A program made the translations under genes and the position numbers. A DNA stretch of 64,000 nucleotides, taken from assembly GCF_001652915.1 (NCBI RefSeq), contig NZ_BBQI01000008.1:85414-149413 (forward strand), given 5' to 3'. The notes under the pieces are model-generated. The model saw nothing but the letters and a program-made list of their open reading frames with translations. It did not search any database and had not been told where the DNA came from. The stretch is from Cupriavidus sp. D384. GTDB taxonomy: Bacteria > Pseudomonadota > Gammaproteobacteria > Burkholderiales > Burkholderiaceae. This document shows positions 9,414 to 17,794 of the stretch, in pieces (the first letter of the stretch is position 1; the number at the start of each line of letters is the position of its first letter).

Positions 9414-9980
9414 TTACGGCCGATTAATCTTGACGTTAATACCGTCAGGCAGGACGGTGATTGTACCGGGCTCCACGCTGGTGCCGGCCAACCGCAGCTG
9501 CTCGGGCTTGAACGTGTACAACGGATAGTCCTGCAGCAGTTGCTCTGACAGGATACCGCCCAAAGCATTCAACTGGCGTGAAAACTGGCCTGGCAACCCC
9601 TGCACGTCGAACTGCTTGACTTCGGGGTCCTGCAGTACAAGCGAATGGCTGGGCGGGTCGTAACGCAGCGCGCTGTCGAGTGCAAAGCGCCCGGTCAGCG
9701 GCTGGCGGAAAAACAGCCGGTTATCGATCGTGGCATCGAAGCTGACGAGCACACGATTGCGCGTGGAGTCGAGCGCCAGCTGCGGATTGGCAAGCTGGAT
9801 GTCGAACACCTCCATATAGCGCTTGTTGAACGGGAATTTCCTCGCCAGCGCGTCTTGCAGCTGGCTTTGCGAGAATGTGTACTCGCTGCGGAATACGCTG
9901 CAGCCCGCGAGCCAGCCCGTGGCTGCCAGCGCGGTCACACCCGCAGCCGCCAGCCAGCGCCGGCGCGTCATCGCAATCAT
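9414..9980 (-). CDS. DUF1439 family lipoprotein
   Basis: A 188-residue predicted lipoprotein. A twin-basic start (TRRRW) and hydrophobic stretch lead to the lipobox LAGC, with Cys27 as the acylated residue. The mature part carries the DUF1439 pattern: FSQSQLQDALARKFPFN followed by beta-rich segments and a C-terminal GTITVLPDGINVKI. Proteins of this family (E. coli YceB type) sit in the periplasm and have an LPS- or lipid-binding-like tubular fold; the function is not established. An alternative start at the ATG nine bases inside is possible. It lies 26 bases downstream of the Cys-cluster gene, probably in one transcript. Confidence 0.82.
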   Translation of the reverse strand: MIAMTRRRWLAAAGVTALAATGWLAGCSVFRSEYTFSQSQLQDALARKFPFNKRYMEVFDIQLANPQLALDSTRNRVLVSFDATIDNRLFFRQPLTGRFALDSALRYDPPSHSLVLQDPEVKQFDVQGLPGQFSRQLNALGGILSEQLLQDYPLYTFKPEQLRLAGTSVEPGTITVLPDGINVKINRP

Positions 9981-10006
9981 GCATGCCTCTCCATCAAACA
10001 GCCTGG

Positions 10007-10294
10007 TCAGGCCACTACTGCAGCCGGCGCGGTCGCCTGCTCAAGCCGCGTCAGCCAGACCATCGCTGATTCGCGGGAATTCCCGCACATTTCGGCCGAC
10101 GGACGAAGTCCGCCGCAGAACGCCGGCCGCTCCGGCTGTCCGAACACCGCGCAACGCATGTCCGCCATCAATTGCGCGCACCGCTGACCGGCCGGCTTGC
10201 CATTCGGCATGCCCGGCAAGGGTGACGTGATGGAAGGCGCGATACAGCAGGCGCCGCAGCCGGCACGGCAGGTGGGTTCAGACTGGCACGACAT
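10007..10294 (-). CDS. YkgJ-type cysteine cluster protein
   Basis: A 95-residue protein whose N-terminus carries [15 protein letters not shown], followed by Cys39, Cys48, Cys60 and Cys70. This arrangement is that of the YkgJ/CxxCxxCC family, thought to bind zinc or an iron-sulfur cluster. The biochemical role of the family is not known. It is transcribed divergently from the TetR gene, and the 242-base region between them is likely to hold both promoters. It probably shares a transcript with the DUF1439 lipoprotein gene. Confidence 0.8.
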   Translation of the reverse strand: MSCQSEPTCRAGCGACCIAPSITSPLPGMPNGKPAGQRCAQLMADMRCAVFGQPERPAFCGGLRPSAEMCGNSRESAMVWLTRLEQATAPAAVVA

Positions 10295-10445
10295 GGTGAA
10301 GGTTCAGCGGCAGGATGCCGACAATACAATGACGGCGCCGCCAATACGGCGCCACGTCGGCATTGTGCCTGACCCGATCCGCGAGACCTGCAACAAAGCG
10401 CAACTTGAGTAACATGAGTCACTTTTACCGTTCGTCGCACGCCGC

Positions 10446-10474
10446 TTGACCCCGCAATTCCGGTCCTCTACATT
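10446..10474 (+). promoter_or_regulatory. Candidate sigma-70 promoter of the TetR gene
   Basis: TTGACC (5/6 match) and TACATT (4/6 match) are spaced by 17 bp, 63 bases before the GTG start at 10537, in the divergent intergenic region. This comes from visual matching only. Confidence 0.45.
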
Positions 10475-10536
10475 ACTGACCGACAAGTTATTAATATCGC
10501 GATGCATCCCGATGCAATCGCTCTGGCGCCTGTCCC

Positions 10537-11328
10537 GTGAGCCCTGCCCTACCCAAGAAAGATTCCGAAACCCGCCGCTGGAGCCGGCGCAAGGCCGCAC
10601 GCCCGCAAGAGCTGGTGGCTGCCGCGCTGACACTATTCGTTGAGCGCGGCTACGCGGCCACCCGATTGGAAGACGTGGCGGCAGCAGCCGGCGTTTCGAA
10701 GGGCACGGTCTATCTGTATTTCGCGAACAAGGAAGAGCTGTTCAAGACCGTGGTCCGAGAGAACATGGTGCCGGCCCTGACCAAGGGCACGGATCTCGTC
10801 GACACCTACGAAGGTTCAACGCCGGAGCTGCTGCGCGAGCTGCTGCTGGGCTGGTGGGGCCTGATTGGCGCTACGCCGGTGGCGGGCCTTACCAAGCTGA
10901 TCATTGCCGAATCCGGCAATTTTCCGGATATCGCACAGTTCTATCAGGACGAAGTCATGGGGCCTGGCGACGAACTGTTTGCCCGTGTGCTGGCTCGTGG
11001 GGTGGCGCGCGGCGAGTTTCGCCAGGTGCCTGCCAACCCCGCGACCACACTGCTGTGCGCGCCGCTGGTATTCCTGATGCTCTGGCGCAGCGCCTTCAGC
11101 CAGGTGAACGTGCCGGTCATCGACCCCGACGCTTTCCTGGATCAGTTGCTGCATACGCTGCTGTTCGGCCTGACCACGGGCGCCGCCCGCGACACCCCGC
11201 TGCCCGTGCCTCAAGGCCCTTTTGTCTGGGAACGGATCCGCGACGAGCTGATGGCGGAGCGCGCCGCCGCGCAATCCGCGCACTCAGGGCTGCCCGGCCA
11301 GGACGACGCACAGGCCCATCCGACATGA
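10537..11328 (+). CDS. TetR/AcrR family transcriptional regulator
   Basis: A 263-residue repressor-type regulator. Residues about 25-75 form the TetR DNA-binding domain (ALTLFVERGYAATRLEDVAAAAGVSKGTVYLYFANKEELF), preceded by a basic RRWSRRKAARP segment. The rest is a helical ligand-binding and dimerisation domain of the AefR-like C-terminal type, with an extra proline- and alanine-rich tail after about residue 215. The start is a GTG at 10537, chosen because no better ATG keeps the N-terminal arm. It is divergent from the Cys-cluster gene and upstream of pcm-tolC, so tolC and an unlinked efflux pump are possible targets; this is inference from position only. Confidence 0.88.
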   Translation: MSPALPKKDSETRRWSRRKAARPQELVAAALTLFVERGYAATRLEDVAAAAGVSKGTVYLYFANKEELFKTVVRENMVPALTKGTDLVDTYEGSTPELLRELLLGWWGLIGATPVAGLTKLIIAESGNFPDIAQFYQDEVMGPGDELFARVLARGVARGEFRQVPANPATTLLCAPLVFLMLWRSAFSQVNVPVIDPDAFLDQLLHTLLFGLTTGAARDTPLPVPQGPFVWERIRDELMAERAAAQSAHSGLPGQDDAQAHPT

Positions 11329-11565
11329 AGACACCCCACGCCGTGCTTCGGCCCGCGTGCCACGACGCAACGCTAACCGTTTGTAAACATGCCAGGCCCG
11401 TTGACGGGGGTAAAATAGTGGGCTTTTGCGTAACATCCCGACACGCGGCGGCTCTGGCACCCGGCGGGACACGGCAAATCCGGCATCAATCGAAACAACA
11501 GCGTTGACGGCGGGACAAACCCGGCCGGCGGCGCAACCCCGCAAGCATCTGGAAGGAAAGGCAAG

Positions 11566-12219
11566 ATGGATCTCGAAAAAGCCCGATTCAACATGATCGA
11601 ACAGCAAATCCGCCCATGGGACGTGCTGGACCAGGAAATCCTGGACCTGCTGGCCGTGGTCAAGCGTGAGCAGTTCGTGCCGCAGGCCTACGCCGCGCTG
11701 GCCTTTGTCGACATGGAGATTCCGCTGCCGGGCGGCGAGAACATGATGCCGCCGCGCGTGGAGGCCCGCCTTCTGCAGGACCTGAACGTGCGCAAGCACG
11801 AGAACGTGCTGGAAATCGGCGCCGGTTCGGGCTACATGGCCGCACTGCTGGCCGCCCGCGGCCGCCACGTGGTGACCGTCGACATCCGCCCGGAACTGGT
11901 GGCACTGGCCCGCCAGAACCTGGCCAATGCCGGCGTGACCAATGTGGAAGTGGCCGAAGGCAATGCCGCCGAGGGCTGGGCCGTGGCCGCCCCGTACGAC
12001 GTGATCTGCATCTCCGGCTCGCTGCCGGAACTGCCGCAGTCGATCCTGTCGCAGGTGAAGGTCGGCGGCCGTATCGCCGCCATCATCGGCGAGGCACCCG
12101 TGATGGAAGCCCGTATCATCACGCGGGTGTCCGAGACCGAGTATCAGGTGGTGAACCTGTTCGAGACGCTGGTCAAGCCGCTGCAAGGCGCCGCGCAGCC
12201 GTCCCGCTTCAAGTTCTGA
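11566..12219 (+). CDS. pcm: Protein-L-isoaspartate O-methyltransferase family protein
   Basis: SAM-dependent methyltransferase of the PIMT family (217 residues), which repairs isoaspartyl residues in aged proteins. Visible are the N-terminal FNMIEQQIRPWDVLD (typical of the proteobacterial 'PIMT next to tolC' group), the MMPPRVEARLLQDL helix and the SAM loop VLEIGAGSGYMAALLA. The start has AAGGAAAGG upstream. This group often lacks the classic substrate-loop residues of E. coli Pcm, so activity on isoaspartate is not certain. It is followed by the rhodanese gene 13 bases later. A TAAAAT at 11411-11416 could be its -10 element, but no convincing -35 is seen. Confidence 0.85.
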   Translation: MDLEKARFNMIEQQIRPWDVLDQEILDLLAVVKREQFVPQAYAALAFVDMEIPLPGGENMMPPRVEARLLQDLNVRKHENVLEIGAGSGYMAALLAARGRHVVTVDIRPELVALARQNLANAGVTNVEVAEGNAAEGWAVAAPYDVICISGSLPELPQSILSQVKVGGRIAAIIGEAPVMEARIITRVSETEYQVVNLFETLVKPLQGAAQPSRFKF

Positions 12220-12232
12220 ACCGGAGCCAGCC

Positions 12233-12556
12233 ATGCAGGTAATCACTGCCCCCGAACTGGCGCAATGGCTGGCTGATGCCAGCCGCGCCAAGCCGGTGTT
12301 GCTGGATGTGCGCGAAGACCTGGAAGTGCGCACCGCCGCGATGCCCGGCATCACGCATATCCCGATGGGCCAGATTCCGGCCCGTCTGAACGACATCGAC
12401 GAAGATGCCGAGATTGTCTGCATCTGCCACCACGGTGCACGCAGCATGCAGGTAGCCAGCTTCCTGGAGCGCCAGGGCTACGCCAAGGTCTGGAACCTGA
12501 CCGGCGGCATCCACGCCTGGTCGACCCAGGTCGATCCGTCCGTCCCGCAGTATTGA
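12233..12556 (+). CDS. Single-domain rhodanese-like sulfurtransferase
   Basis: A 107-residue cytosolic rhodanese domain. The active-site loop CHHGARS has Cys65 as the predicted persulfide carrier and Arg70 closing the loop; the LLDVREDLE strand is at residues 23-31. It may transfer sulfur or act in redox control; the acceptor is unknown. It sits 13 bases after pcm and before tolC, an order that I recognise as recurrent in betaproteobacteria. A hairpin without a T-run follows the stop codon. Confidence 0.9.
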   Translation: MQVITAPELAQWLADASRAKPVLLDVREDLEVRTAAMPGITHIPMGQIPARLNDIDEDAEIVCICHHGARSMQVASFLERQGYAKVWNLTGGIHAWSTQVDPSVPQY

Positions 12557-12563
12557 TCCGGAA

Positions 12564-12590
12564 ACGGTCCCGGCAGCCCGCCGGGACCGT
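12564..12590. repeat. Perfect 11-bp hairpin between the rhodanese gene and tolC
   Basis: ACGGTCCCGGC, loop AGCCC, GCCGGGACCGT. The stem is perfect but no T-run follows (ACTACCGCGC), so it may pause polymerase or protect the 3' end of the pcm-rhodanese mRNA rather than terminate fully. Confidence 0.6.
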
Positions 12591-12719
12591 ACTACCGCGC
12601 AGCACCCCAGCCGTACCCGCAGCATTCGCAGCATTCGAAGTACCCCGTCCCTGGCAGTACCACCCGTCGCAACCTATCGATCGTTGGCCGCGCGTGCCGC
12701 TGGCCGAGCTGGAGATGTC

Positions 12720-14192
12720 ATGAGTTTTGCGCTTTCCGCCGTGCCCGCTGCGGCCAGGAAACCCCTGGTGCTGGCGGCCGCCCTGCTCACCTGGCTGCAC
12801 ATGCCCTCTGCGCTGGCCGCCGATCTGCTGCAGGTGTATCGCGACGCGCAAGCCAACGACGCACAGTTCGCCAGTGCCCGCTCCCAACTGCTTGCCACGC
12901 GTGAAAAGCTGCCCCAGGGCCGCGCGGGCCTGCTGCCGCAGGTCGCCGGTACGGCTGGCGCGCAACGGACCATGGCCGACTACAGCTCGCCGGTGGACAC
13001 CACGCGCTACTTCAATGCCAATACCTGGGCGCTGCAGCTCACGCAGCCGCTGTTCCGCTGGGACCGGTGGGAGACGTACAAGCAGGGCGAACTTGCGTCG
13101 CTGGCGGGCGAAGTCACGTTCCAGCAAGCGCAGCTGGACCTGATTACGCGGGCGTCGCAGGCGTACTTTGACGTACTGGCCGCGCAAGACAATCTCTACC
13201 TGGCCGGCGCACAGAAAAAGGCCATCGGCGAACAGCTGGAACAGGCCAAGCGGAATTTCGAGGTGGGCACGGCCACGATTACCGATGCCAATGATGCGCA
13301 GGCCCGCTATGACCTGGCGACGTCGACGGAAATCGCAGCCCAGAGCGCGTTGGAGGTAACCCGAGCAACGCTGCAGCAAATCACCGGCAAGCCCGTGGAC
13401 GACCTCATGGGACTACGGCCCGAGGCCCAGATCCCTGGCCCGCAGCCGGCCGATGTGAACGCGTGGGCATCGCAGGCCGAGCAGACCAATCCGCAGGTGG
13501 GGCTGGCAGGCTACAACCTGGAGACCGCCCAGCGCGAGACCAACAAGGCCAAGGCGGGCCACCTGCCCTCCGTGGACCTCGTGGCGTCGTACGGCTACAC
13601 CAATGCGCAGGGCACGGCCACGCAGCTCAGCAACGTGGGCAGCCGCTACAACTCCGGCGTGGTGGGCGTACAGCTGAATATTCCCATCTTCACGGGCGGC
13701 CAGATCCAGTCGCGCGTGCGCGAGACCCTGGCACTGGCCGACAAGGCCGCCAGCGACCTCGAGTTCGCCCGCCGTACCGCGGCACAACAGGCGCGGCAGA
13801 CGTACTCCGGCGTTTTCAACGGATTGGCCCAGGTCAAGGCCCTGGAAGCGGCGGAACGCTCGGCCCAGAGCGCGGTGGAATCGAACCAGCTGGGCTACGA
13901 GGTGGGGGTGCGGATCAATATCGACGTGCTCAACGCCGAAGCGCAGCTGTTCTCCACGCGCCGTGACCTGTTCAAGGCCCGCTACGACGCCATCATGAAC
14001 GGCATGCGCCTGAAGGCATCGACCGGCACGCTGTCCGAAGACGATGTGGTGCAGATCAACACGCTGCTGACCCAACTGCCGGGGGCGATGTACAAGTTGC
14101 CGGCGAAGATGAACGTGGGGTCTGCACCAGCCGCCAAGCCGGCGCGAGGAAACGGTTCCCGACGGGACATGCCCGGGCTACCGCGTAGCTAG
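12720..14192 (+). CDS. tolC: TolC family outer membrane efflux/secretion channel
   Basis: Outer-membrane trimeric channel with a long periplasmic alpha-barrel, used by tripartite drug efflux pumps and type I secretion. The 490-residue product begins with a signal peptide (positively charged ARK..., hydrophobic core, cleavage near SALAAD) and shows the two repeated OEP halves rich in coiled coil: ANDAQFASARSQLLATREKLPQGRAGLLPQV and the later ANKAKAGHLPSVDLV-like segment. Twelve extra codons upstream are open, but the ATG at 12720 has GGAG seven bases before it and starts the signal peptide cleanly. It follows pcm and the rhodanese gene on the same strand. It is convergent with the O-antigen ligase-like gene. 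Confidence 0.95.
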   Translation: MSFALSAVPAAARKPLVLAAALLTWLHMPSALAADLLQVYRDAQANDAQFASARSQLLATREKLPQGRAGLLPQVAGTAGAQRTMADYSSPVDTTRYFNANTWALQLTQPLFRWDRWETYKQGELASLAGEVTFQQAQLDLITRASQAYFDVLAAQDNLYLAGAQKKAIGEQLEQAKRNFEVGTATITDANDAQARYDLATSTEIAAQSALEVTRATLQQITGKPVDDLMGLRPEAQIPGPQPADVNAWASQAEQTNPQVGLAGYNLETAQRETNKAKAGHLPSVDLVASYGYTNAQGTATQLSNVGSRYNSGVVGVQLNIPIFTGGQIQSRVRETLALADKAASDLEFARRTAAQQARQTYSGVFNGLAQVKALEAAERSAQSAVESNQLGYEVGVRINIDVLNAEAQLFSTRRDLFKARYDAIMNGMRLKASTGTLSEDDVVQINTLLTQLPGAMYKLPAKMNVGSAPAAKPARGNGSRRDMPGLPRS

Positions 14193-14224
14193 GCGGATAT
14201 CGCTTTGCCACTCACCTCGTGGCT

Positions 14225-15526
14225 TCAGGTGGACAAGGATGACGATCTCGCGGTGGAGGCTGCCGCGTCACGACCGGCGTCCGACCTGACGACAGTTCCC
14301 GCCGCATTGGCCTCTCGACCGGCCAAGCCCAGCAGCAAGCCCATCAAACCAGCATAGAAAACGATATTTGCCTGGTGCGCGAGGGTCACCTGCGTCAGAC
14401 CCGATAGCAACGACGCCATGATGACGGCAAGACCTGCCGCACCGACGCTTTCACCACAAACGTTGCCTGCTGCGCGGCACGTACGAATCAACCGCCAGAA
14501 CAGCGCGGCCGGCACGAGGAACAGGCCAAGCAAGGTCAACAACCCGGGTACACCCGTCGTGGAAGCCGCCTCCACAACATCGTTATGTGCGTGTTCAAGC
14601 ACGCACACCATCGACTCCGATCGGTGGGAGCAATACGGGGCCGCCTTTAGAATCAGCGCGAACTGTCCGACCCCAATGCCCGACCACGGATGCTCGGCAA
14701 AATAACGCATACCGATTTCCCACATCTGCAACCGTGCGCCAACTGACGATTCCGAATTACCCTGATCAAACTGGCGTACCTCCATCACTGCCTTATCCAC
14801 CCTCTCGGCGAGCGGACTACCAGGTACAAGGTACGCTCCACCAACCATGGCGACGATGGCTGCGCTGGAAGCCAGGAACATGCGCAGGCTGAAGCCGCGA
14901 TACCGGACCAGAAGCAAGGGAAACAGCGTAAGCAACATCGCCACCATGCCGCCACGTGAGCCGTTCATCATGAGGATCGGCGTCGCACAAACGACGTTGA
15001 ACCAAGCCTGAACGTGCGTACGGAGTCCGTTGCCGGGCCTAGCAAAGCCCACTAGAGCCAGTGCTGCCACCATGTTTGCAAACGCGATAGGCTGCACCCA
15101 GGCCGACGGCCGATCAATGTGCAATACCAGCGTCTGGAAGGTCACTATCACCAGCGCTCCAAACAGTCCCAGAGTAATGCCGGTCCATAGCCGCTCAGGA
15201 TTTGGCGCGGCGCGAACGATAATCCAGCATGTGAGGACCGCCAGCAGCATACGGGACGGATTGTCGATCACATTCCATGGGATGTGGTGATAAAACTTCG
15301 ACACTAGGTAGACCGCCAGGAACGCCAGAACCGCGAGAGTCAGCGGCATCAGCACATTGGCGTGCTGGCGCCAATCGCGTCCTAGCCCACGCCACCCGCC
15401 CAGAAGCACCACACCGACACCAGCCAGAAACACCCCTGCCCCACGCGGCACACAGAGAATCAGGATCGGAAACGCAAAGATGAGGGCATCGGCCATCATC
15501 GACAGCCGGCTAGAGCGGATAGTCAT
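14225..15526 (-). CDS. O-antigen ligase / polymerase-like membrane protein (Wzy_C domain)
   Basis: A 433-residue polytopic inner-membrane protein with about 11-12 hydrophobic helices. A large periplasmic loop carries SRGGMVAM and the later conserved segment MRYFAEHPWSGIGVGQF...LEHAHNDVVEAA, characteristic of the WaaL/Wzy O-antigen ligase superfamily. These enzymes transfer polymer from undecaprenyl diphosphate to lipid A-core, polymerise repeat units, or glycosylate proteins. Position beside waaA/waaC favours LPS ligation, but a Wzy polymerase role cannot be excluded because no other polymerase is visible in the window. The frame is open 11 codons further upstream from a TTG; the ATG at 15526 was preferred. 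It is the last gene of the minus-strand LPS block. Confidence 0.85.
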   Translation of the reverse strand: MTIRSSRLSMMADALIFAFPILILCVPRGAGVFLAGVGVVLLGGWRGLGRDWRQHANVLMPLTLAVLAFLAVYLVSKFYHHIPWNVIDNPSRMLLAVLTCWIIVRAAPNPERLWTGITLGLFGALVIVTFQTLVLHIDRPSAWVQPIAFANMVAALALVGFARPGNGLRTHVQAWFNVVCATPILMMNGSRGGMVAMLLTLFPLLLVRYRGFSLRMFLASSAAIVAMVGGAYLVPGSPLAERVDKAVMEVRQFDQGNSESSVGARLQMWEIGMRYFAEHPWSGIGVGQFALILKAAPYCSHRSESMVCVLEHAHNDVVEAASTTGVPGLLTLLGLFLVPAALFWRLIRTCRAAGNVCGESVGAAGLAVIMASLLSGLTQVTLAHQANIVFYAGLMGLLLGLAGREANAAGTVVRSDAGRDAAASTARSSSLST

Positions 15527-15612
15527 AAAGTGCGAAAGAGTCACTCGCGCTGCCAACAACCTGCGTCACCGGCCAGCGCCAAATCAACCCGCCATTCTAA
15601 TCGATCGCCCTT

Positions 15613-16434
15613 TCACTTCCCCCTACGCCGCTCAACCACCTCAAGCAATTGCCAGCGGATGGCCGAGGCATCAGCCGGGGGATTCGGCACCTGATATTCC
15701 CTCACGCGCAGCTTGTAGGTGATGCCCGGCTCGAAATCGAGGCCTTCGATCGGCCCGTACCAGAGCTGCCACGGCGCATCGGCCGATTCCCGCCAGCGGT
15801 AGCACTGCAGCTTGCCAGCGCCGGTGCATTCCACGCGTTGCGAATCGATATAGACGATCTTTTCGCGGCCGGGCACACCGCCGGTGGCCGGGTCCACCTT
15901 GTCGCCGCGCCGGCCCACGCCTTCGCGTTCGACAAACTGCAGCAGATCGCCGTCGGCCGTCTTCCAGATGATCTGGCGGCCCATGGCCCCGGCCGATGGC
16001 TGCGTACCGACGGTGGTGAACGGCGACTGCATCGCCTTCAGCAGCGCCGATTCCGTTTCCATGCGCGGGCCCGGGCAGGCCATGCGCGTGCCGGCGACAC
16101 GGTCGAACCGGATGCCGGTATTGGTCTTGCCATAGCCTCCGGTGAAGCGATTACAGCCGCTGGTGCCATTGACGGTGCCTTGCGACGAGTCAATGCCATC
16201 GCTGAAATTGAAGACGATCGGCTCGCCGTTGTCGCCATGCGGAATGTCACGCAACGTGCCGTCTGGCATCTGCCAGCGCACCAGTTCCCAGCGACTGGGG
16301 CCGCTGGAGCGGGTTTCGTTGAGGCTGGCGCTGGCCGACGGATTGTCGGGCGGCTGGCCCGTGGCGCAGGCCGACAGGATGGCGGCGGCGCCAAGCAAGA
16401 GTGTCACGACAAGGGGACGCAGAACGCTTTGCAT
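15613..16434 (-). CDS. META and DUF4377 domain lipoprotein
   Basis: A 273-residue predicted lipoprotein: signal sequence with lipobox LSAC (Cys23), then a META/HslJ-like domain (residues about 48-150, with GTSGCNRFTGGY and the RMACPGP strand) and a C-terminal DUF4377 domain (about 165-265, with VYIDSQRVECTGAGKLQCYRWRES and YKLRVREYQVPNPPAD). HslJ-type META proteins are linked to heat and novobiocin resistance, but the molecular role is unknown. It lies 85 bases downstream of waaA on the same strand, suggesting an envelope function expressed with LPS core genes. Confidence 0.83.
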   Translation of the reverse strand: MQSVLRPLVVTLLLGAAAILSACATGQPPDNPSASASLNETRSSGPSRWELVRWQMPDGTLRDIPHGDNGEPIVFNFSDGIDSSQGTVNGTSGCNRFTGGYGKTNTGIRFDRVAGTRMACPGPRMETESALLKAMQSPFTTVGTQPSAGAMGRQIIWKTADGDLLQFVEREGVGRRGDKVDPATGGVPGREKIVYIDSQRVECTGAGKLQCYRWRESADAPWQLWYGPIEGLDFEPGITYKLRVREYQVPNPPADASAIRWQLLEVVERRRGK

Positions 16435-16519
16435 GGGTCGACTCCTTCAGACTGCCGCGGCAAGCGCAGCAAAATCCACAAATCCCGACCAGTCTAGCGC
16501 CCTGCGCGCCGTCTGTATG

Positions 16520-17794
16520 TCAGCGCAACACTGGCGCCAGCGCGCCAAGTGTCCGAGCCGTCGCCCCCCGATGCAGACCCGCGAACGTCAGCGCGTTTGC
16601 CCGCATCTCGGCCAGCCGGGCCGGTTCGCCCAGCACGCCGGCCGCCGCGGCCATCAGCTCGTCGGCATTGGCCACGCGCAGGCAGGCGCCGGCGGCGATG
16701 GCATCTTCGGTGGCCTGCGCAAAATTGAACGTGTGCAGGCCCATCAGCACCGGCGTACCGACCGCGCAGGCTTCGATCAGGTTCTGGCCGCCCAGCGGAA
16801 TCAGGCTACCGCCGATATAGGCGATGTCCGATGCCGCATAGTACATCGCCATCTCGCCCATCGAATCGCCAAGCACGACGTCGGCCGTAATGGGCGCGGT
16901 CGCCTGTTCGATGTCGAGCGCACTGCGGCGCTGCACCGTGAATCCGGCGCGCGTAGCCATGGCAGCGACTTCATCGAACCGCTGCGGATGGCGCGGCACC
17001 AGCAGCAGCGCGGGACGCGTGGCGCCCGGCCAGCGCGAGAAGGCCTCCAGGATCAGCGGCTCCTCGCCATCGCGCGTGCTGGCAGCGGCCAACACCTGGC
17101 GGCCGCCGAAGGCGCGCCGCAGAAGCTGCCCGCGCGCCATGCCCACCTCTGGCGGCTGCATGTCGAACTTCAGGTTGCCGGTGATCTGCACCGATTTCAC
17201 GCCCAGCGCCCGGTAGCGCTCGGCATCGCCCGGCGTCTGGGCCAACACCATCGTGAAATCGTTATATAGCGAAGCCGCCGCGCTGCCAAAGCGCGCGGTG
17301 CGCCGATAGCTGCGCGGCGACAGCCGGGCGTTGACCAGGAACAGCGGCACGCCGGCACGCCGGGTCACATGCACCAGGTTCGGCCAGACCTCCGTTTCCA
17401 TGATCAGCCCGGCGTCCGGCCGGAAGTGCGACAGGAAGCGCCGCACCATATAGGGCACGTCATACGGCAGGTAACACTGCTGCACGCGCGGGTTGCTGCC
17501 GTAAAGCTGCGCGCCGGTCTGCCGCCCGGTGGGCGTCATGTGCGTGAGCAGCAGCCGGTGTTGCGGATAGGCGGCGAGCAATGCGTCGATCAACGGCTGC
17601 GCTGCGCGCGTCTCGCCCACCGACACGGCATGAACCCAGAGCCACGGGCCGTCCGACGGCAGGTCGTCGTAGCGCCCGAGGCGCTCCCCCACGTGATGAA
17701 GATAGCCAGGTTCCTTGCGCGACCGCCACGTCAGGCGCAGCAGCGCCAGTGGCAGGATCACCAGCCACAGCAGGGTATAAACAATTCGAAGCAT
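16520..17794 (-). CDS. waaA: 3-deoxy-D-manno-octulosonic acid (Kdo) transferase
   Basis: Inner-membrane-anchored transferase that adds Kdo from CMP-Kdo to lipid IVA. The 424-residue protein has an N-terminal membrane anchor (LRIVYTLLWLVILPLALLRL), the VHAVSVGETRAAQPLI motif with the catalytic glutamate, METEVWPNL, and C-terminal GGSLIPLGGQNLIEA for nucleotide binding. The frame stays open far upstream through waaC, but the family start MLRIVYTL at 17794 overlaps the waaC stop by an ATGA, so it is translationally coupled. Together with waaC it makes the inner core of LPS. Confidence 0.96.
   Translation of the reverse strand: MLRIVYTLLWLVILPLALLRLTWRSRKEPGYLHHVGERLGRYDDLPSDGPWLWVHAVSVGETRAAQPLIDALLAAYPQHRLLLTHMTPTGRQTGAQLYGSNPRVQQCYLPYDVPYMVRRFLSHFRPDAGLIMETEVWPNLVHVTRRAGVPLFLVNARLSPRSYRRTARFGSAAASLYNDFTMVLAQTPGDAERYRALGVKSVQITGNLKFDMQPPEVGMARGQLLRRAFGGRQVLAAASTRDGEEPLILEAFSRWPGATRPALLLVPRHPQRFDEVAAMATRAGFTVQRRSALDIEQATAPITADVVLGDSMGEMAMYYAASDIAYIGGSLIPLGGQNLIEACAVGTPVLMGLHTFNFAQATEDAIAAGACLRVANADELMAAAAGVLGEPARLAEMRANALTFAGLHRGATARTLGALAPVLR

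Noticed and set aside
11401..11416. TTGACG followed by TAAAAT upstream of pcm, looking like a promoter
   Set aside because: Only four bases separate the two hexamers; a sigma-70 promoter needs about 16-18.
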